Source of the DNA: Rariglobus sp.
Lineage (GTDB): Bacteria > Verrucomicrobiota > Verrucomicrobiia > Opitutales > Opitutaceae
Reading direction: 5' to 3'
Assembly (NCBI GenBank): GCA_029266495.1
Contig: JAQSWS010000007.1
Location: 28,532-92,531, forward strand
Length of the DNA: 64,000 nt
Below are positions 32,784-41,453 of this stretch, one piece after another. A program made the position numbers and the translations under genes. Position 1 is the stretch's first letter; each line of letters starts with the position of its first letter. The notes under the pieces were generated by a model that saw nothing but the letters and a program-made list of their open reading frames with translations, did no database searches and was not told the origin of the DNA.

Positions 32784-34795
32784 CGCCCGATGGCCGTCGC
32801 CCAGTGGGTCGCGAGGGTGAACTCGTCACCCGACATCAACCGGCTGCCCTTGAACTCCACGCGATCGAACGTGCCGATATCGACGTTGCGCAACATGGCC
32901 GACGGCGTGCCGGGCGGATTAATGCCCAGGGACGGGTTGACGAAAAGGTCTACCTCGTCGTTCATCGAGCCGGCGACGAATGTGATGCGGACGACGAGCA
33001 GGGTCGTCTGGTTTTGCGTGATCGTCGTGCCGCTCGCCGCGACCGTCGTGGCCTTCGCCACCGCCCACTGCGCGGCCGTGCCCACGTCACCGACCGTCAG
33101 CTTGACGCCGCCGCCGGTGCTCGAACCCGACAGGTTGATCCCGCCCAGCAAAGCACCCGTCGCATCGGCTCCGTCCGCACGCAGCAGCACGCTGAGCCAC
33201 AGCGTCGTGCCGGTCTTTCCCAGGCGATAAACGCCGTCGCCATCGAGCACCCGGTAATCCAGCGGCATGGCATTCGGATCGAGCGAACGGACCGCTGCGA
33301 TGTTGCTGGTGAACTGGAGTGTGTTTCCGGTTACAGGAAGCGCGCCCTGCGAAAGTCCGGGGGTGATCACGTCGTTGCTGCTGCTCCAGGTCGTTCCGGT
33401 CCAGCCAAAGTCCGAGGCGGAGTCGGCCGCCGAGCTGACGGTGGTCGTCGCCGCATAGTCGAACGGCTCGTAGGCGATCAACCCGGCATATTCGAACGCA
33501 CCGATGTCAGGCGCGGCGTCGCGGGCCATCTCGTTGAGATCGAGGGCGGGCGCGAGCGTGGCCGAGCCGGTGTCGTGCGCCGTGCTGGTGGACAGCAGAT
33601 TGAAGTCGAGCCCCGCATAATTGACGAAGTGGGCGGTCGGGCTGGTGCTGATGAGGTTGGTGTCGACGGTGCCGACAGTTCCCTGGTTGGACATGCTCCA
33701 GAGCAAATTATTGCGCACGGTGTTGCCGCTGGAGGCGGTGCCGTTTTTGTGCGGCGCGACCCGCAGCCACGGGGTCATCGTGAAGGCGTTGATCGGATTC
33801 TTCATCACGGTGTTGTTGATCAAGCGGCAGTTGGTCGCCCCGTAGAAGGAAATGCCCTCGTATTGGTTCGTGACGACGAGGTTGTTCTCGACCGTCCAGT
33901 TGTCGAAAAATCCGTCGAAGCAACCAATCCCTTGCATGCGGCCTTTGAAGGGCTGCGCGGGGTCGGTGTAGCTGATGAACGTATTGCCGCGCAACACCAC
34001 GTTGCTCACCGTGGCGCCGCCCACGGGGACGCCATTGCGACCGCCGCTCCAGCTCTGGAAGCCGTCGTCGTGGTTGTCGTCGATCGCGAAAGAATTTTGA
34101 ACGAGGTTGTATTCGTAGACCGAGTTGCTGGAGAGGCCGCGAATGCCGTCGTAGGCGAAGTTCGTGATCGTGTTGCGCGACACCAGGGAGCCGGTCGCCT
34201 CCTGATTCACGATGACTCCGTAATTGATGTTGGAGATCCGGTTGTCGCGAATCGTCGTGGTCGGCGCGAACGTCGTGATGGCGCTGCCTGAACGCGTGAG
34301 CCAGTCCGCCTCGGTCCAGCCGGCGATGCTGCTTTCCGAATAGAGATCGCAGTCTTCGAGGGTGATCAACTGGCAGCTGTTGTTGATCGTCACCAACATG
34401 ATCTTCGCCGGCGTGCCGGAGGTCTCGGGGCTGATTTTCAGACGCGAGACAACCCAGCGCGAGGCGTTGCTGAACGTGAGCGAACGCACGCCGGGGGCAT
34501 GTCCCGACTGCGCGGTGATCGTCACGGTGGCGGTCGGGTTGCCCTTGACCGTGGGGTTCCCGTGATAGCCATTGCGCAGGTAAATCACATCGCCGGCGAC
34601 AAAGCTTTTGTTGGCCGTGAAAACCGCTTCAAGCGTGCTCCACGGGCTGGCCGAGGTGCCGGGATTGGTCATGCTGCCGGTGGCGGGATCGACATAGTAA
34701 CTGGTCGCCGAGGCGACCGGGACGAACAGGAGAACAAAAACAGGGGCGATGAGGCGGCGCACCGAAGCGCCGGCGGACAGGGTAACGAAGTGCAT
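32780..34795 (-). CDS. Two-domain secreted protein: beta-helix plus C-terminal module
   Basis: The protein has 671 residues with a signal peptide (LIAPVFVLLFVPVASA). Residues about 30-430 form the beta-helix (YYVDPATGSMTNPGTSASPW, NHDDGFQSWSGGRNG, IGAFEYAGL). Residues about 435-671 form a second module (IAYEPFDYAATTTVSS to VEFKGSRLMSGDEFTLAT). The first half matches the 448-residue protein and the second the 263-residue protein downstream, so this gene is the fused version of both. It probably binds and cleaves a polysaccharide; the catalytic residues cannot be identified. Confidence 0.75.
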   Translation of the reverse strand: MHFVTLSAGASVRRLIAPVFVLLFVPVASATSYYVDPATGSMTNPGTSASPWSTLEAVFTANKSFVAGDVIYLRNGYHGNPTVKGNPTATVTITAQSGHAPGVRSLTFSNASRWVVSRLKISPETSGTPAKIMLVTINNSCQLITLEDCDLYSESSIAGWTEADWLTRSGSAITTFAPTTTIRDNRISNINYGVIVNQEATGSLVSRNTITNFAYDGIRGLSSNSVYEYNLVQNSFAIDDNHDDGFQSWSGGRNGVPVGGATVSNVVLRGNTFISYTDPAQPFKGRMQGIGCFDGFFDNWTVENNLVVTNQYEGISFYGATNCRLINNTVMKNPINAFTMTPWLRVAPHKNGTASSGNTVRNNLLWSMSNQGTVGTVDTNLISTSPTAHFVNYAGLDFNLLSTSTAHDTGSATLAPALDLNEMARDAAPDIGAFEYAGLIAYEPFDYAATTTVSSAADSASDFGWTGTTWSSSNDVITPGLSQGALPVTGNTLQFTSNIAAVRSLDPNAMPLDYRVLDGDGVYRLGKTGTTLWLSVLLRADGADATGALLGGINLSGSSTGGGVKLTVGDVGTAAQWAVAKATTVAASGTTITQNQTTLLVVRITFVAGSMNDEVDLFVNPSLGINPPGTPSAMLRNVDIGTFDRVEFKGSRLMSGDEFTLATHWATAIGR

Positions 34796-34823
34796 GGGGG
34801 ATGTGCATTCAGGTTGGGGTAAA

Positions 34824-34844
34824 CCACGGCGAAAGCTGCCGTGG
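34824..34844 (-). terminator. Weak hairpin between PEP-CTERM and beta-helix genes
   Basis: CCACGGC (34824-34830) pairs with GCCGTGG (34838-34844) over a 7-nt loop. On the minus strand it is followed by only three Ts (TTTACCCC). It lies after the stop of the PEP-CTERM gene and before the 671-residue protein gene, where it could terminate or process the transcript. Confidence 0.3.
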
Positions 34845-34958
34845 CGAAAGCTTAAGGGGAAAACTCCCCGGAGATCGGAAAGGCGGGGGCGGACCTCCGG
34901 GCCGCCTGGCTTGCGACCGGCGGACGCGAGGGTCCCGTCCCGCCCGGGCGGGCGAAAC

Positions 34959-36440
34959 TCAGCAACGACGACGGCGGATCATCACGCCGGCCAGGGCCAG
35001 CCCGCCGAGCATCACCGCATATGTGGACGGCTCGGGAATGGCGGCGAACGACAGATAACCCTGCGAGTCGATCAATGCCTCGAAGCCATTGATCGTGATT
35101 TGGGAAAGCTGCGTTTCCGTGAGGCCGGCGGCGCTCGTTCCGATGCGCACGCTGTCCGTGCCCGTGTTGAAATTGACGATGTTGAGCGTGGTCAGGCTCG
35201 TCCAAGCGATGCCGTTGCTGGCGGAGAACACCAGGGCGGACGCGCCCGAGCCGAGGTCGATCGTCGAGTTGGCCGTAAGCGAAAGCGTTCCCAGTGTTTC
35301 GCCAAAGCCGCCGGTCGCAAACGTGCCGCCGGAGAGCACCAGATTGCTGGCGTCGGCAATGCGATTGGCCGCGCCCAGAGCCAAGGTGCCTTCGCTCACG
35401 GTGGTGGTGCCCGTGTAAGTGTTGTTGCCCGAGAGCGTCCAGGTGCCCGCGCCGGCTTTGATGAGTGCAACCTTGCCTGCACCGGCGCCGTTGCCGATCA
35501 CGCCGGTGACCTCGTCGCCGAGCGTGCCGCTGCCGCTCAGTTGAACGTTCGCGGTCTCGGTGCTGAGCGAGGTGTCGTTGGCCACGAGGGAACCGCTGAG
35601 TTTGAGCGCGCCGGTCGCGCCGGTCGTGTCGATGACCCGGCGATTCGCGGCGTTGGAGGACGCCCGCAGGGTGATCGTCTTGTTGGAGGTTTCACCCGCA
35701 CCGGTGTAGTTGAGCGTTTGAACGGTGGACGAGGCGCCCGTTTCGCCGATGATGATCGAACCGGTGCCAAGGCTGCCGGCCGCACCCGTGTTGCCCAGGC
35801 TCTTGATGGACACCTTCACGTTTCTTCCCGAGGTGCCGATCACCGCCCCGCCGCTAAAATCGTTCGCCGTATTGTTGATCTGAAACTCCGCCGTCGTTCC
35901 GGCCGGCGACGTGGTGCTGTTGAGAAAATTAATGCCCGCGGTGGTCGCCGAGCTGATTTTCCCGTTCACGATCAACGTTCCACCCGCCGCTTGGGAAAAG
36001 TTCTGAAACGATCCGTTTCTGCCAAGGATGATCGCCGAACTGATCGTATTGGTGCCGCTCGTGTTTTGGGCGACGATCGCGGAGGTGGAGTTATTCAACC
36101 GCAGCGAAAAACCACCGGTGCTGGTGATATCGTAACCGCTGGCGGTGGTATTGAAGAGCAGTTGGGCCAAGGTCCAGTTGGCGCTCACGTTGGGATTGGC
36201 AACCGACGTGCCTCCGAACGTGGCAATATCGGCGTTGCTGGTATTGGAAGTCCCCGTCACGCCCGGCACGCCGGCCGACCAGTTCCCGGCGGTTTGAAAA
36301 TCGGTGCCGCCCGAGTTGCTCCACGTGCTGCTGGCCGCATGCAACCCGGCGGGAATGGCGAGCACACTCGATAACGACGCAAGGAGATAAAAACGACGCA
36401 GAGGCGCGTTGGCGACAGGACGGATGAAACCAGGGTTCAT
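34959..36440 (-). CDS. PEP-CTERM surface protein with autotransporter-type beta-strand repeats
   Basis: The protein has 493 residues. A signal peptide (FYLLASLSSVLAIPAGLHAA) leads to Ser/Thr/Gly/Asn-rich repeats with TWTLSGNNTYTGTTTVSEGT and LVLSGGTFATGGFGETLGTL, the pattern of autotransporter-associated beta-strand repeats. The C-terminus is a PEP-CTERM sorting signal: PEPSTYAVMLGGLALAG then a hydrophobic helix and RRRR. Such proteins are processed by an exosortase, which is not in this window. It is the first gene of a minus-strand run and is divergent from the heparinase gene with two operators between. Confidence 0.85.
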   Translation of the reverse strand: MNPGFIRPVANAPLRRFYLLASLSSVLAIPAGLHAASSTWSNSGGTDFQTAGNWSAGVPGVTGTSNTSNADIATFGGTSVANPNVSANWTLAQLLFNTTASGYDITSTGGFSLRLNNSTSAIVAQNTSGTNTISSAIILGRNGSFQNFSQAAGGTLIVNGKISSATTAGINFLNSTTSPAGTTAEFQINNTANDFSGGAVIGTSGRNVKVSIKSLGNTGAAGSLGTGSIIIGETGASSTVQTLNYTGAGETSNKTITLRASSNAANRRVIDTTGATGALKLSGSLVANDTSLSTETANVQLSGSGTLGDEVTGVIGNGAGAGKVALIKAGAGTWTLSGNNTYTGTTTVSEGTLALGAANRIADASNLVLSGGTFATGGFGETLGTLSLTANSTIDLGSGASALVFSASNGIAWTSLTTLNIVNFNTGTDSVRIGTSAAGLTETQLSQITINGFEALIDSQGYLSFAAIPEPSTYAVMLGGLALAGVMIRRRRC

Positions 36441-36552
36441 GGGGACGAGGGGGTGGGTTGGAGGTTCATTAAACCAGCGCCCGGACTGGGGAGCGCTGAT
36501 TCAAAAGGGGAGGAACGGAGAGGTGCCGACGAAACGAACGAAATTAAAGCTT

Positions 36553-36568
36553 GATCACACGAATGATC
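36553..36568. promoter_or_regulatory. Putative LacI-type operator, site 3
   Basis: GATCACACGAATGATC is identical to site 2. It lies 113 bp upstream of the PEP-CTERM start (36440) and 148 bp upstream of the heparinase start (36716). Confidence 0.65.
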
Positions 36569-36615
36569 TTACGCTTTTTTGAAGTCAAGCGCGCTTTTTA
36601 TCGCCCCTAGAATTT

Positions 36616-36631
36616 GATCATTCCTGTGATC
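36616..36631. promoter_or_regulatory. Putative LacI-type operator, site 4
   Basis: GATCATTCCTGTGATC is the near reverse complement of sites 2 and 3 (CACAGGAAT in place of CACGAA). It is 85 bp before the heparinase start. Two sites in one intergenic region would allow looping. Confidence 0.6.
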
Positions 36632-36715
36632 ATGTTCCGCGTATTCCCGCCCCGCCGCTATCACCGGCTTTCCTCTGATATTTTCGTGTAATTTTTTATT
36701 CTTAAGCCTCTTACG

Positions 36716-39550
36716 ATGGATACCCCCCGGCTTTCACTACTCCTTTGCCTCAGTTGCTCGTTTTTACCTTTTCGAGTCTGCGCCCAGAAACCTGACTCCG
36801 CCGAAGGGCTCCTCAACGCCGCCCTGCCCGCGTATGGAGCGCAGCTTTCGTTCGAGGCCTCCGCCACGGCATTCAAGGACCGCAAATCCTCCGTCTCCGA
36901 GCTGGTCGATGGCACCTCGAACACGCGTTTCGTCGTCACCGGCGCACCTTACACCGTCACGATTTCGCTGCCGTTCCCGGTCAACGTAAACCGCCTCGCC
37001 CTGCTCCAGTCCACCAAGGTCACCGAAGCCGCCCCCAAGGACCTCGAGGTCTCCTTCGACGCCACGCCTCCCGTCCCTTTTACCCTCCACCCCACCCGCC
37101 CGGCCCGCAACAAACCCGCCTGGCAGGAATTTCCCGTCGGGCGCCCGGTTCAACAGGTCAAAATCACCGTGCTTTCCCACCATGCGGGAACAGTTGCGTG
37201 GGGCGGCTTGGGCGAAATCGCCCTCCTCACCGACGAGCCCCTCGACAAAAAATTCGCCATTCCCGGCTACGAGGCCGGCTCCCCCGCTTTCGTCCACGTC
37301 GCCAATCCGGCCTCGGTCGCCACCGCGCCCCGCGTCGCCCTTCCTCCTCGCGCGCAACCCGGCGAATTTCCCCGCTTGCTCTTCACCCCCAAGGAACTGG
37401 CCGCCTTCCGCACCGAGCTCAACGCCTCCGAACGAGGCCGCACCACCCTCCAGCAACTCCTCAATCTCGCCAGGGGCCAGCTCGCCCATCCCGAGTTCCC
37501 CAGCCCCGAAGACACCGCCGCCAACCGGGCCGATGCCCGGCACATCGCCCTCGCCCACCGCGCCCAAACCCTCGGCCTCGCCTTTGCCCTCACCGGCGAT
37601 GCCGCCTGCGCCCGGCACGCCCGCGACATCCTCCTCGGTTATGCCAAACGCTACGAAAGCTATCCGCGCCATTCCGGTCGCAACAAAAACGACAGCGCCA
37701 AAGTGATGTTCCAGCGCCTCTCCGAGGCCATGTGGTTGATTCCCCTGCTGCAAAGCTACGACTACCTCCGCGCCAGCGATGTCCTCACCCCCGCCGACAT
37801 CCACACGATCGAAACCGCTCTCATCCGCCCCGCCCTCCTCGAAATCCGCCGCCGCGACCCCGCCGCCGAAGTCGCCGACCGCGCCCGCAAAGACGCCGGC
37901 TGGCGCACCTCCGTCCCCCCGCCCTCGCGCCAGGGCAAGTTCCCCAACTGGATCAACTTTTACAGCACCGCCACCCTCATGGCCGGCTCCCTCATGGACG
38001 ACCGCGACTTGATGGACCTCGCCGCCGCCGACTTCCGCGCCGCCATCGCCACGGGTATCGGCGATGATGGCATGTGGGGCGAAGGCGCGATCGGCTACCA
38101 ACTCTTCGCCATGAGCGTGATGGTTCCCGGCTTCGAAGCCGCCGCCCGCCAGGGCATCGACCTCTGGAACGTCCTCGACGGGCGGTTCAAGCGGCTCTTC
38201 GACACGCCGCTCCGCTACGCCTACCCCGACGGCACCCTTCCCGGCATCAACGACTCCGGCCGCGGACGCCTCGGCACCTGGCAATCGATGGTCTATGACT
38301 ACGGTTACCTCCGCTACGGCGACCCCGCCTACGCCTTCGTCGTCAACGCCAGCCCCCGCCAGCTCCAGACCTCCGAGGGCGTCTACGCACCCACCCGCGT
38401 TTACGAGCTTCTCCCCGAACCGTCCGCCCTGCCCGGCGGCAGCACGCTCTTCGACAGCCTCGGCTACGCCGTCCTCCGCGATAAAAACAAGTATTCGCTT
38501 CTCAAATACGGTCCGCACGGCGGCGTTCACGGCCACTACGATCGCCTCAACCTGATCCTTTTCGGCGAAGGCAAAAACGGCGCCCGCGACGAACTCGGCG
38601 GCGAACCCCGGTTTCATCCCTACACCGACCCGCTCCATGACGAATGGACGATCCACACCGTCGCCCACAACACCGTCACCGTCGACGAACGCACCCAGGC
38701 CGCCGGCGAGGGCCGCCTGCTGCTCTACGAGGACACCCCCGCGCTCAAGGTCATGCGCGCCCAATCCACCTCGTCCTACCCCGGCGTGCTCCTCGATCGC
38801 ACCGTGATCGTCACCCCCGGCGCGATCATCGATCTTTTCCACGGACGCAGCGCCCTCCCGCACACCTGGGATCGCACCCTGCGCTTCAACGGACCCCAGG
38901 AAAACTTCCCGCCCGCCTCCGCCGCTCCTGCCCCGCTCGGTCCGACCGACGGCTATGAACACCTCCAGGTCGTCGCCCGCCGGGCCGCCCCCGGCGATTG
39001 GTCCGCCTCTTGGGCCACAAAAGCCGGCCGCCTCTCCGTCATCGCCCCCGCCGTGCCCGGCCGCGAACTCATCCAGGCCACCGGCCCCGTCGACGTGCAG
39101 GCCAACCTCCTCCGCCTCACCGGCACCTCCGCCGACTTCCCGCTCATCCACACGCTCGACGGCTGGCCCGGCCGCGTGAAATCCGCCCGCTGGTCCGCCA
39201 CGCCCGAAACCGGCGTCCTCGAAGCCGTCCTTGAAGACGACGCCAACTCCCGCCTCACCGTCATCGTCGCCCAACGCACCAGTGCCTGGAAAGCCGCCGG
39301 CTGGTCCAGCGACGCCCGCGTGCTCGTTGCCCAACGCACTGGCGGCGACACGCGCCTCTTCATCGGCGGCGGCACCTTCGCCGAAAACGACTCGGTCACT
39401 GTCCGCCAGCCCGCCATTGGCAACCACCTCGCCCAGGTCACCGCCGGCGAAGTGCGCATTCTCTCCACCTGGACGGCGCCACCCACCCGTGGCCCTGAGC
39501 GTGAGCCCAAGGATCGATTACCCCCGGATCCCACCCCCCTCAAACCATGA
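36716..39550 (+). CDS. Heparinase II/III family polysaccharide lyase-like protein
   Basis: The protein has 944 residues with a signal peptide (LSLLLCLSCSFLPFRVCAQ). Residues about 30-165 are a discoidin-like beta domain (VNVNRLALLQST, QQVKITVLSH). Next is an alpha/alpha toroid (PRLLFTPKELAAFRTELNAS, MFQRLSEAMWLIPLLQSYDY) and then a beta-sheet domain with YGPHGGVHGHYDRLNLILFG and HNTVTVDERTQ, as in heparinase II/III. This order (helical toroid then beta domain) is that of PL8/PL12/PL15/PL21-type lyases acting on uronic acid polymers. The C-terminal tail contains a repeat-derived segment (PPTRGPEREPKDRLPP). The stop overlaps the next gene's ATG. Confidence 0.8.
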   Translation: MDTPRLSLLLCLSCSFLPFRVCAQKPDSAEGLLNAALPAYGAQLSFEASATAFKDRKSSVSELVDGTSNTRFVVTGAPYTVTISLPFPVNVNRLALLQSTKVTEAAPKDLEVSFDATPPVPFTLHPTRPARNKPAWQEFPVGRPVQQVKITVLSHHAGTVAWGGLGEIALLTDEPLDKKFAIPGYEAGSPAFVHVANPASVATAPRVALPPRAQPGEFPRLLFTPKELAAFRTELNASERGRTTLQQLLNLARGQLAHPEFPSPEDTAANRADARHIALAHRAQTLGLAFALTGDAACARHARDILLGYAKRYESYPRHSGRNKNDSAKVMFQRLSEAMWLIPLLQSYDYLRASDVLTPADIHTIETALIRPALLEIRRRDPAAEVADRARKDAGWRTSVPPPSRQGKFPNWINFYSTATLMAGSLMDDRDLMDLAAADFRAAIATGIGDDGMWGEGAIGYQLFAMSVMVPGFEAAARQGIDLWNVLDGRFKRLFDTPLRYAYPDGTLPGINDSGRGRLGTWQSMVYDYGYLRYGDPAYAFVVNASPRQLQTSEGVYAPTRVYELLPEPSALPGGSTLFDSLGYAVLRDKNKYSLLKYGPHGGVHGHYDRLNLILFGEGKNGARDELGGEPRFHPYTDPLHDEWTIHTVAHNTVTVDERTQAAGEGRLLLYEDTPALKVMRAQSTSSYPGVLLDRTVIVTPGAIIDLFHGRSALPHTWDRTLRFNGPQENFPPASAAPAPLGPTDGYEHLQVVARRAAPGDWSASWATKAGRLSVIAPAVPGRELIQATGPVDVQANLLRLTGTSADFPLIHTLDGWPGRVKSARWSATPETGVLEAVLEDDANSRLTVIVAQRTSAWKAAGWSSDARVLVAQRTGGDTRLFIGGGTFAENDSVTVRQPAIGNHLAQVTAGEVRILSTWTAPPTRGPEREPKDRLPPDPTPLKP
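39486..39515 (+). repeat. GTGGCCCTGAGCGTGAGC repeat, copy 1 (coding)
   Basis: This 30-nt segment matches 42538-42567 at 28 positions but lies inside the last codons of the heparinase gene. The right arm of the palindrome has decayed here. A weaker copy is at 40968-40992. Confidence 0.65.
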
Positions 39551-40947
39551 ACGCCACGCCCTTGGCCGCCATGATCCTATCAAGCCTCGCCCTCGCCCCG
39601 TTGCCAGCTCCGGCCGCGATGCCGCTCGTCCCCACGTCACCTCCGTCGCTCGCCCTCCACGCGGGCGACGTCCTCCTGCATTTCGATCCGCCCGAAACCC
39701 ACGAGTTCCAATCCCTCTCCAAAGACGGCGCGCCCCCACCGGCCATCGCGGACTACCAGCCCTCCTTCGCGTCGCAGGACACCTGGCCCGGCGCGCTGCG
39801 GCTCACCCCGGATTACGACACGACCCGCACTCACATCCTCGGGAATTTCTTCCGCAGCTTCCGCCCGGAGACCCTTCACGTCACCTCCCTCGACGGCGCC
39901 CGCGTTTACCAACGCGATGTCGATTTCGTTTACCACGAAGACGCCGGCCTCATTGCCAACAAAGACGGCCGCATGAAAGGTCGCGTCGTCGCCCGCGCCA
40001 AGGCCGCCCTCCAGCGCCTCGATCTCGTGCAACGCGACACCGCCGGCCGCCCTTCCGTCAAAAAAGGCGCCTCCGCCTGGCTCTGCCCCGTTTTGCCCGA
40101 GCCCGACCCCGGCTGCACCGCCGTGGCGGGCATCTATCTCGCGCCCTGGCGCGCGGCTCGAAATCCGCATTATGATCAAGACCCCGGCCTTCTCGCCGGC
40201 GCCTCCGGCTACGCAATCACCGCCCGCGAGATTTTTCTCATTCAGCCCGCCGCACCCGCCGCCACGCTCTTTCCCGAAAACCTCGCCACCACGCGCGCCA
40301 AACTCCACTCCGGCCACCCCCTGAAAATCGCCTTCCTCGGCGACAGCATCACCCTCGGCGCCGAAGCCACCCGATGGTGGGAAGACCGCTACGACGAACA
40401 CTCCACGCCGTGGAAAGGCCGCCTCGTTCATGCCCTGCGCACCCGCTTCCCCGCCTCGACCCTCTCCGTGATCGAGGCCTGGCGCGGCGGCACCCCCGTC
40501 GCCTACGGCCTTGAAAAACTGCCGTGGGTCCTCGCCCAACAACCCGATCTCGTGATCGTCGCGTTCGGCGCCAACGACGCCGACGGCCCGGCTGGCGGTG
40601 CTCCCCGCACGTCCGTCGCCGCATTTGGCGAAGCCCTCGCCACGCTCGCCGCCCGCTCGCGCGCCGCCGGCGCCGAGGTTCTCTTCGTCACGCCTTTCCC
40701 CCTGCATCCCTGGTTGCGCAACGGCGCGGCCCAACGCCTCGCCGACGACTACATTCCCGTCCTGAAACGCACCGCCGCGCGCGAGGGCGCCGCTGTCGCC
40801 GACGTCCACACCGACTACGTGAACCTCAACACCCGGGGCATTCCCTACTGGAGTCAGAACCACAACTGGACGAACCATCCCGGAGACTTCGGCCATCGCG
40901 TCTACGCGGACACCCTCCTCCGCTGCCTGGCCCCCGACCCGCAATAA
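39547..40947 (+). CDS. Secreted SGNH/GDSL hydrolase
   Basis: The protein has 466 residues with a signal peptide-like N-terminus (MNATPLAAMILSSLALAPLP). A beta-rich region of about 240 residues comes first. The SGNH domain follows: FLGDSITLGAEATRWW (block I), AWRGGTPVAYG, VAFGANDADGP (block III) and NHPGDFGHRVYAD with the final Asp/His. Such two-domain enzymes often de-esterify polysaccharides. It is translationally coupled (ATGA) to the heparinase gene, which suggests the esterase removes acetyl or similar groups from the lyase substrate. Confidence 0.82.
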   Translation: MNATPLAAMILSSLALAPLPAPAAMPLVPTSPPSLALHAGDVLLHFDPPETHEFQSLSKDGAPPPAIADYQPSFASQDTWPGALRLTPDYDTTRTHILGNFFRSFRPETLHVTSLDGARVYQRDVDFVYHEDAGLIANKDGRMKGRVVARAKAALQRLDLVQRDTAGRPSVKKGASAWLCPVLPEPDPGCTAVAGIYLAPWRAARNPHYDQDPGLLAGASGYAITAREIFLIQPAAPAATLFPENLATTRAKLHSGHPLKIAFLGDSITLGAEATRWWEDRYDEHSTPWKGRLVHALRTRFPASTLSVIEAWRGGTPVAYGLEKLPWVLAQQPDLVIVAFGANDADGPAGGAPRTSVAAFGEALATLAARSRAAGAEVLFVTPFPLHPWLRNGAAQRLADDYIPVLKRTAAREGAAVADVHTDYVNLNTRGIPYWSQNHNWTNHPGDFGHRVYADTLLRCLAPDPQ

Positions 40948-41453
40948 TCCCGCACCACGGATCCCGTCGTGGTCCCGAGCCCGAGCTCAGGAGCGCCCGT
41001 CATCCGCGTGATGGGTTATTGAATACAGTTCGCAACGGCAGGAGGCAGGCCGCTCCACCGTCCGGCATTGTTTTAACAATCCGTCCGTCCCGGCGAACGC
41101 CTTGTCATGCCGTTTGCCCTACACCGCCCTGCCGCAGATTTACCTCGGAGAACCCTCCCGTCCGCTGAATGCGGAGCACAGGTCCTGACACCGCCCGTGT
41201 ATAGCACTTTAGACGAGAGAAGTTTGAGATTCATCTCTCAACCGAGGACTCCTCTGGACAACCGCGGAATATATCTTTCGCATACAGCTTCCGCGTCGCC
41301 CCACCCGTCCCCCGCAACACGGCCACTCCCCTTCGCCCCCTGCCCTGAACCTCGCCCACACTTTCTCTTCCGCGCCCCCGACCCACGATCATCCCCGCCC
41401 TCAGGCCGCTCACCGCATTCCTCTCCCGCCCACCAACACCCTCGCTTTCCATC
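40948..41453. other. Gene-free interval before the MoxR operon
   Basis: About 500 bases with no convincing gene. It contains a third weak copy (40968-40992) of the CCCTGAGC palindrome family. The remaining sequence is Pro-codon-like CCC-rich DNA in several frames and should hold the operon promoter, which cannot be picked out. Confidence 0.45.

Noticed and set aside
36764-39427. 887-codon minus-strand frame opposite the heparinase gene
   Set aside because: The Gly/Val/Ala/Glu-only composition is what GC-rich antisense frames give; the heparinase frame has signal peptide and motifs.
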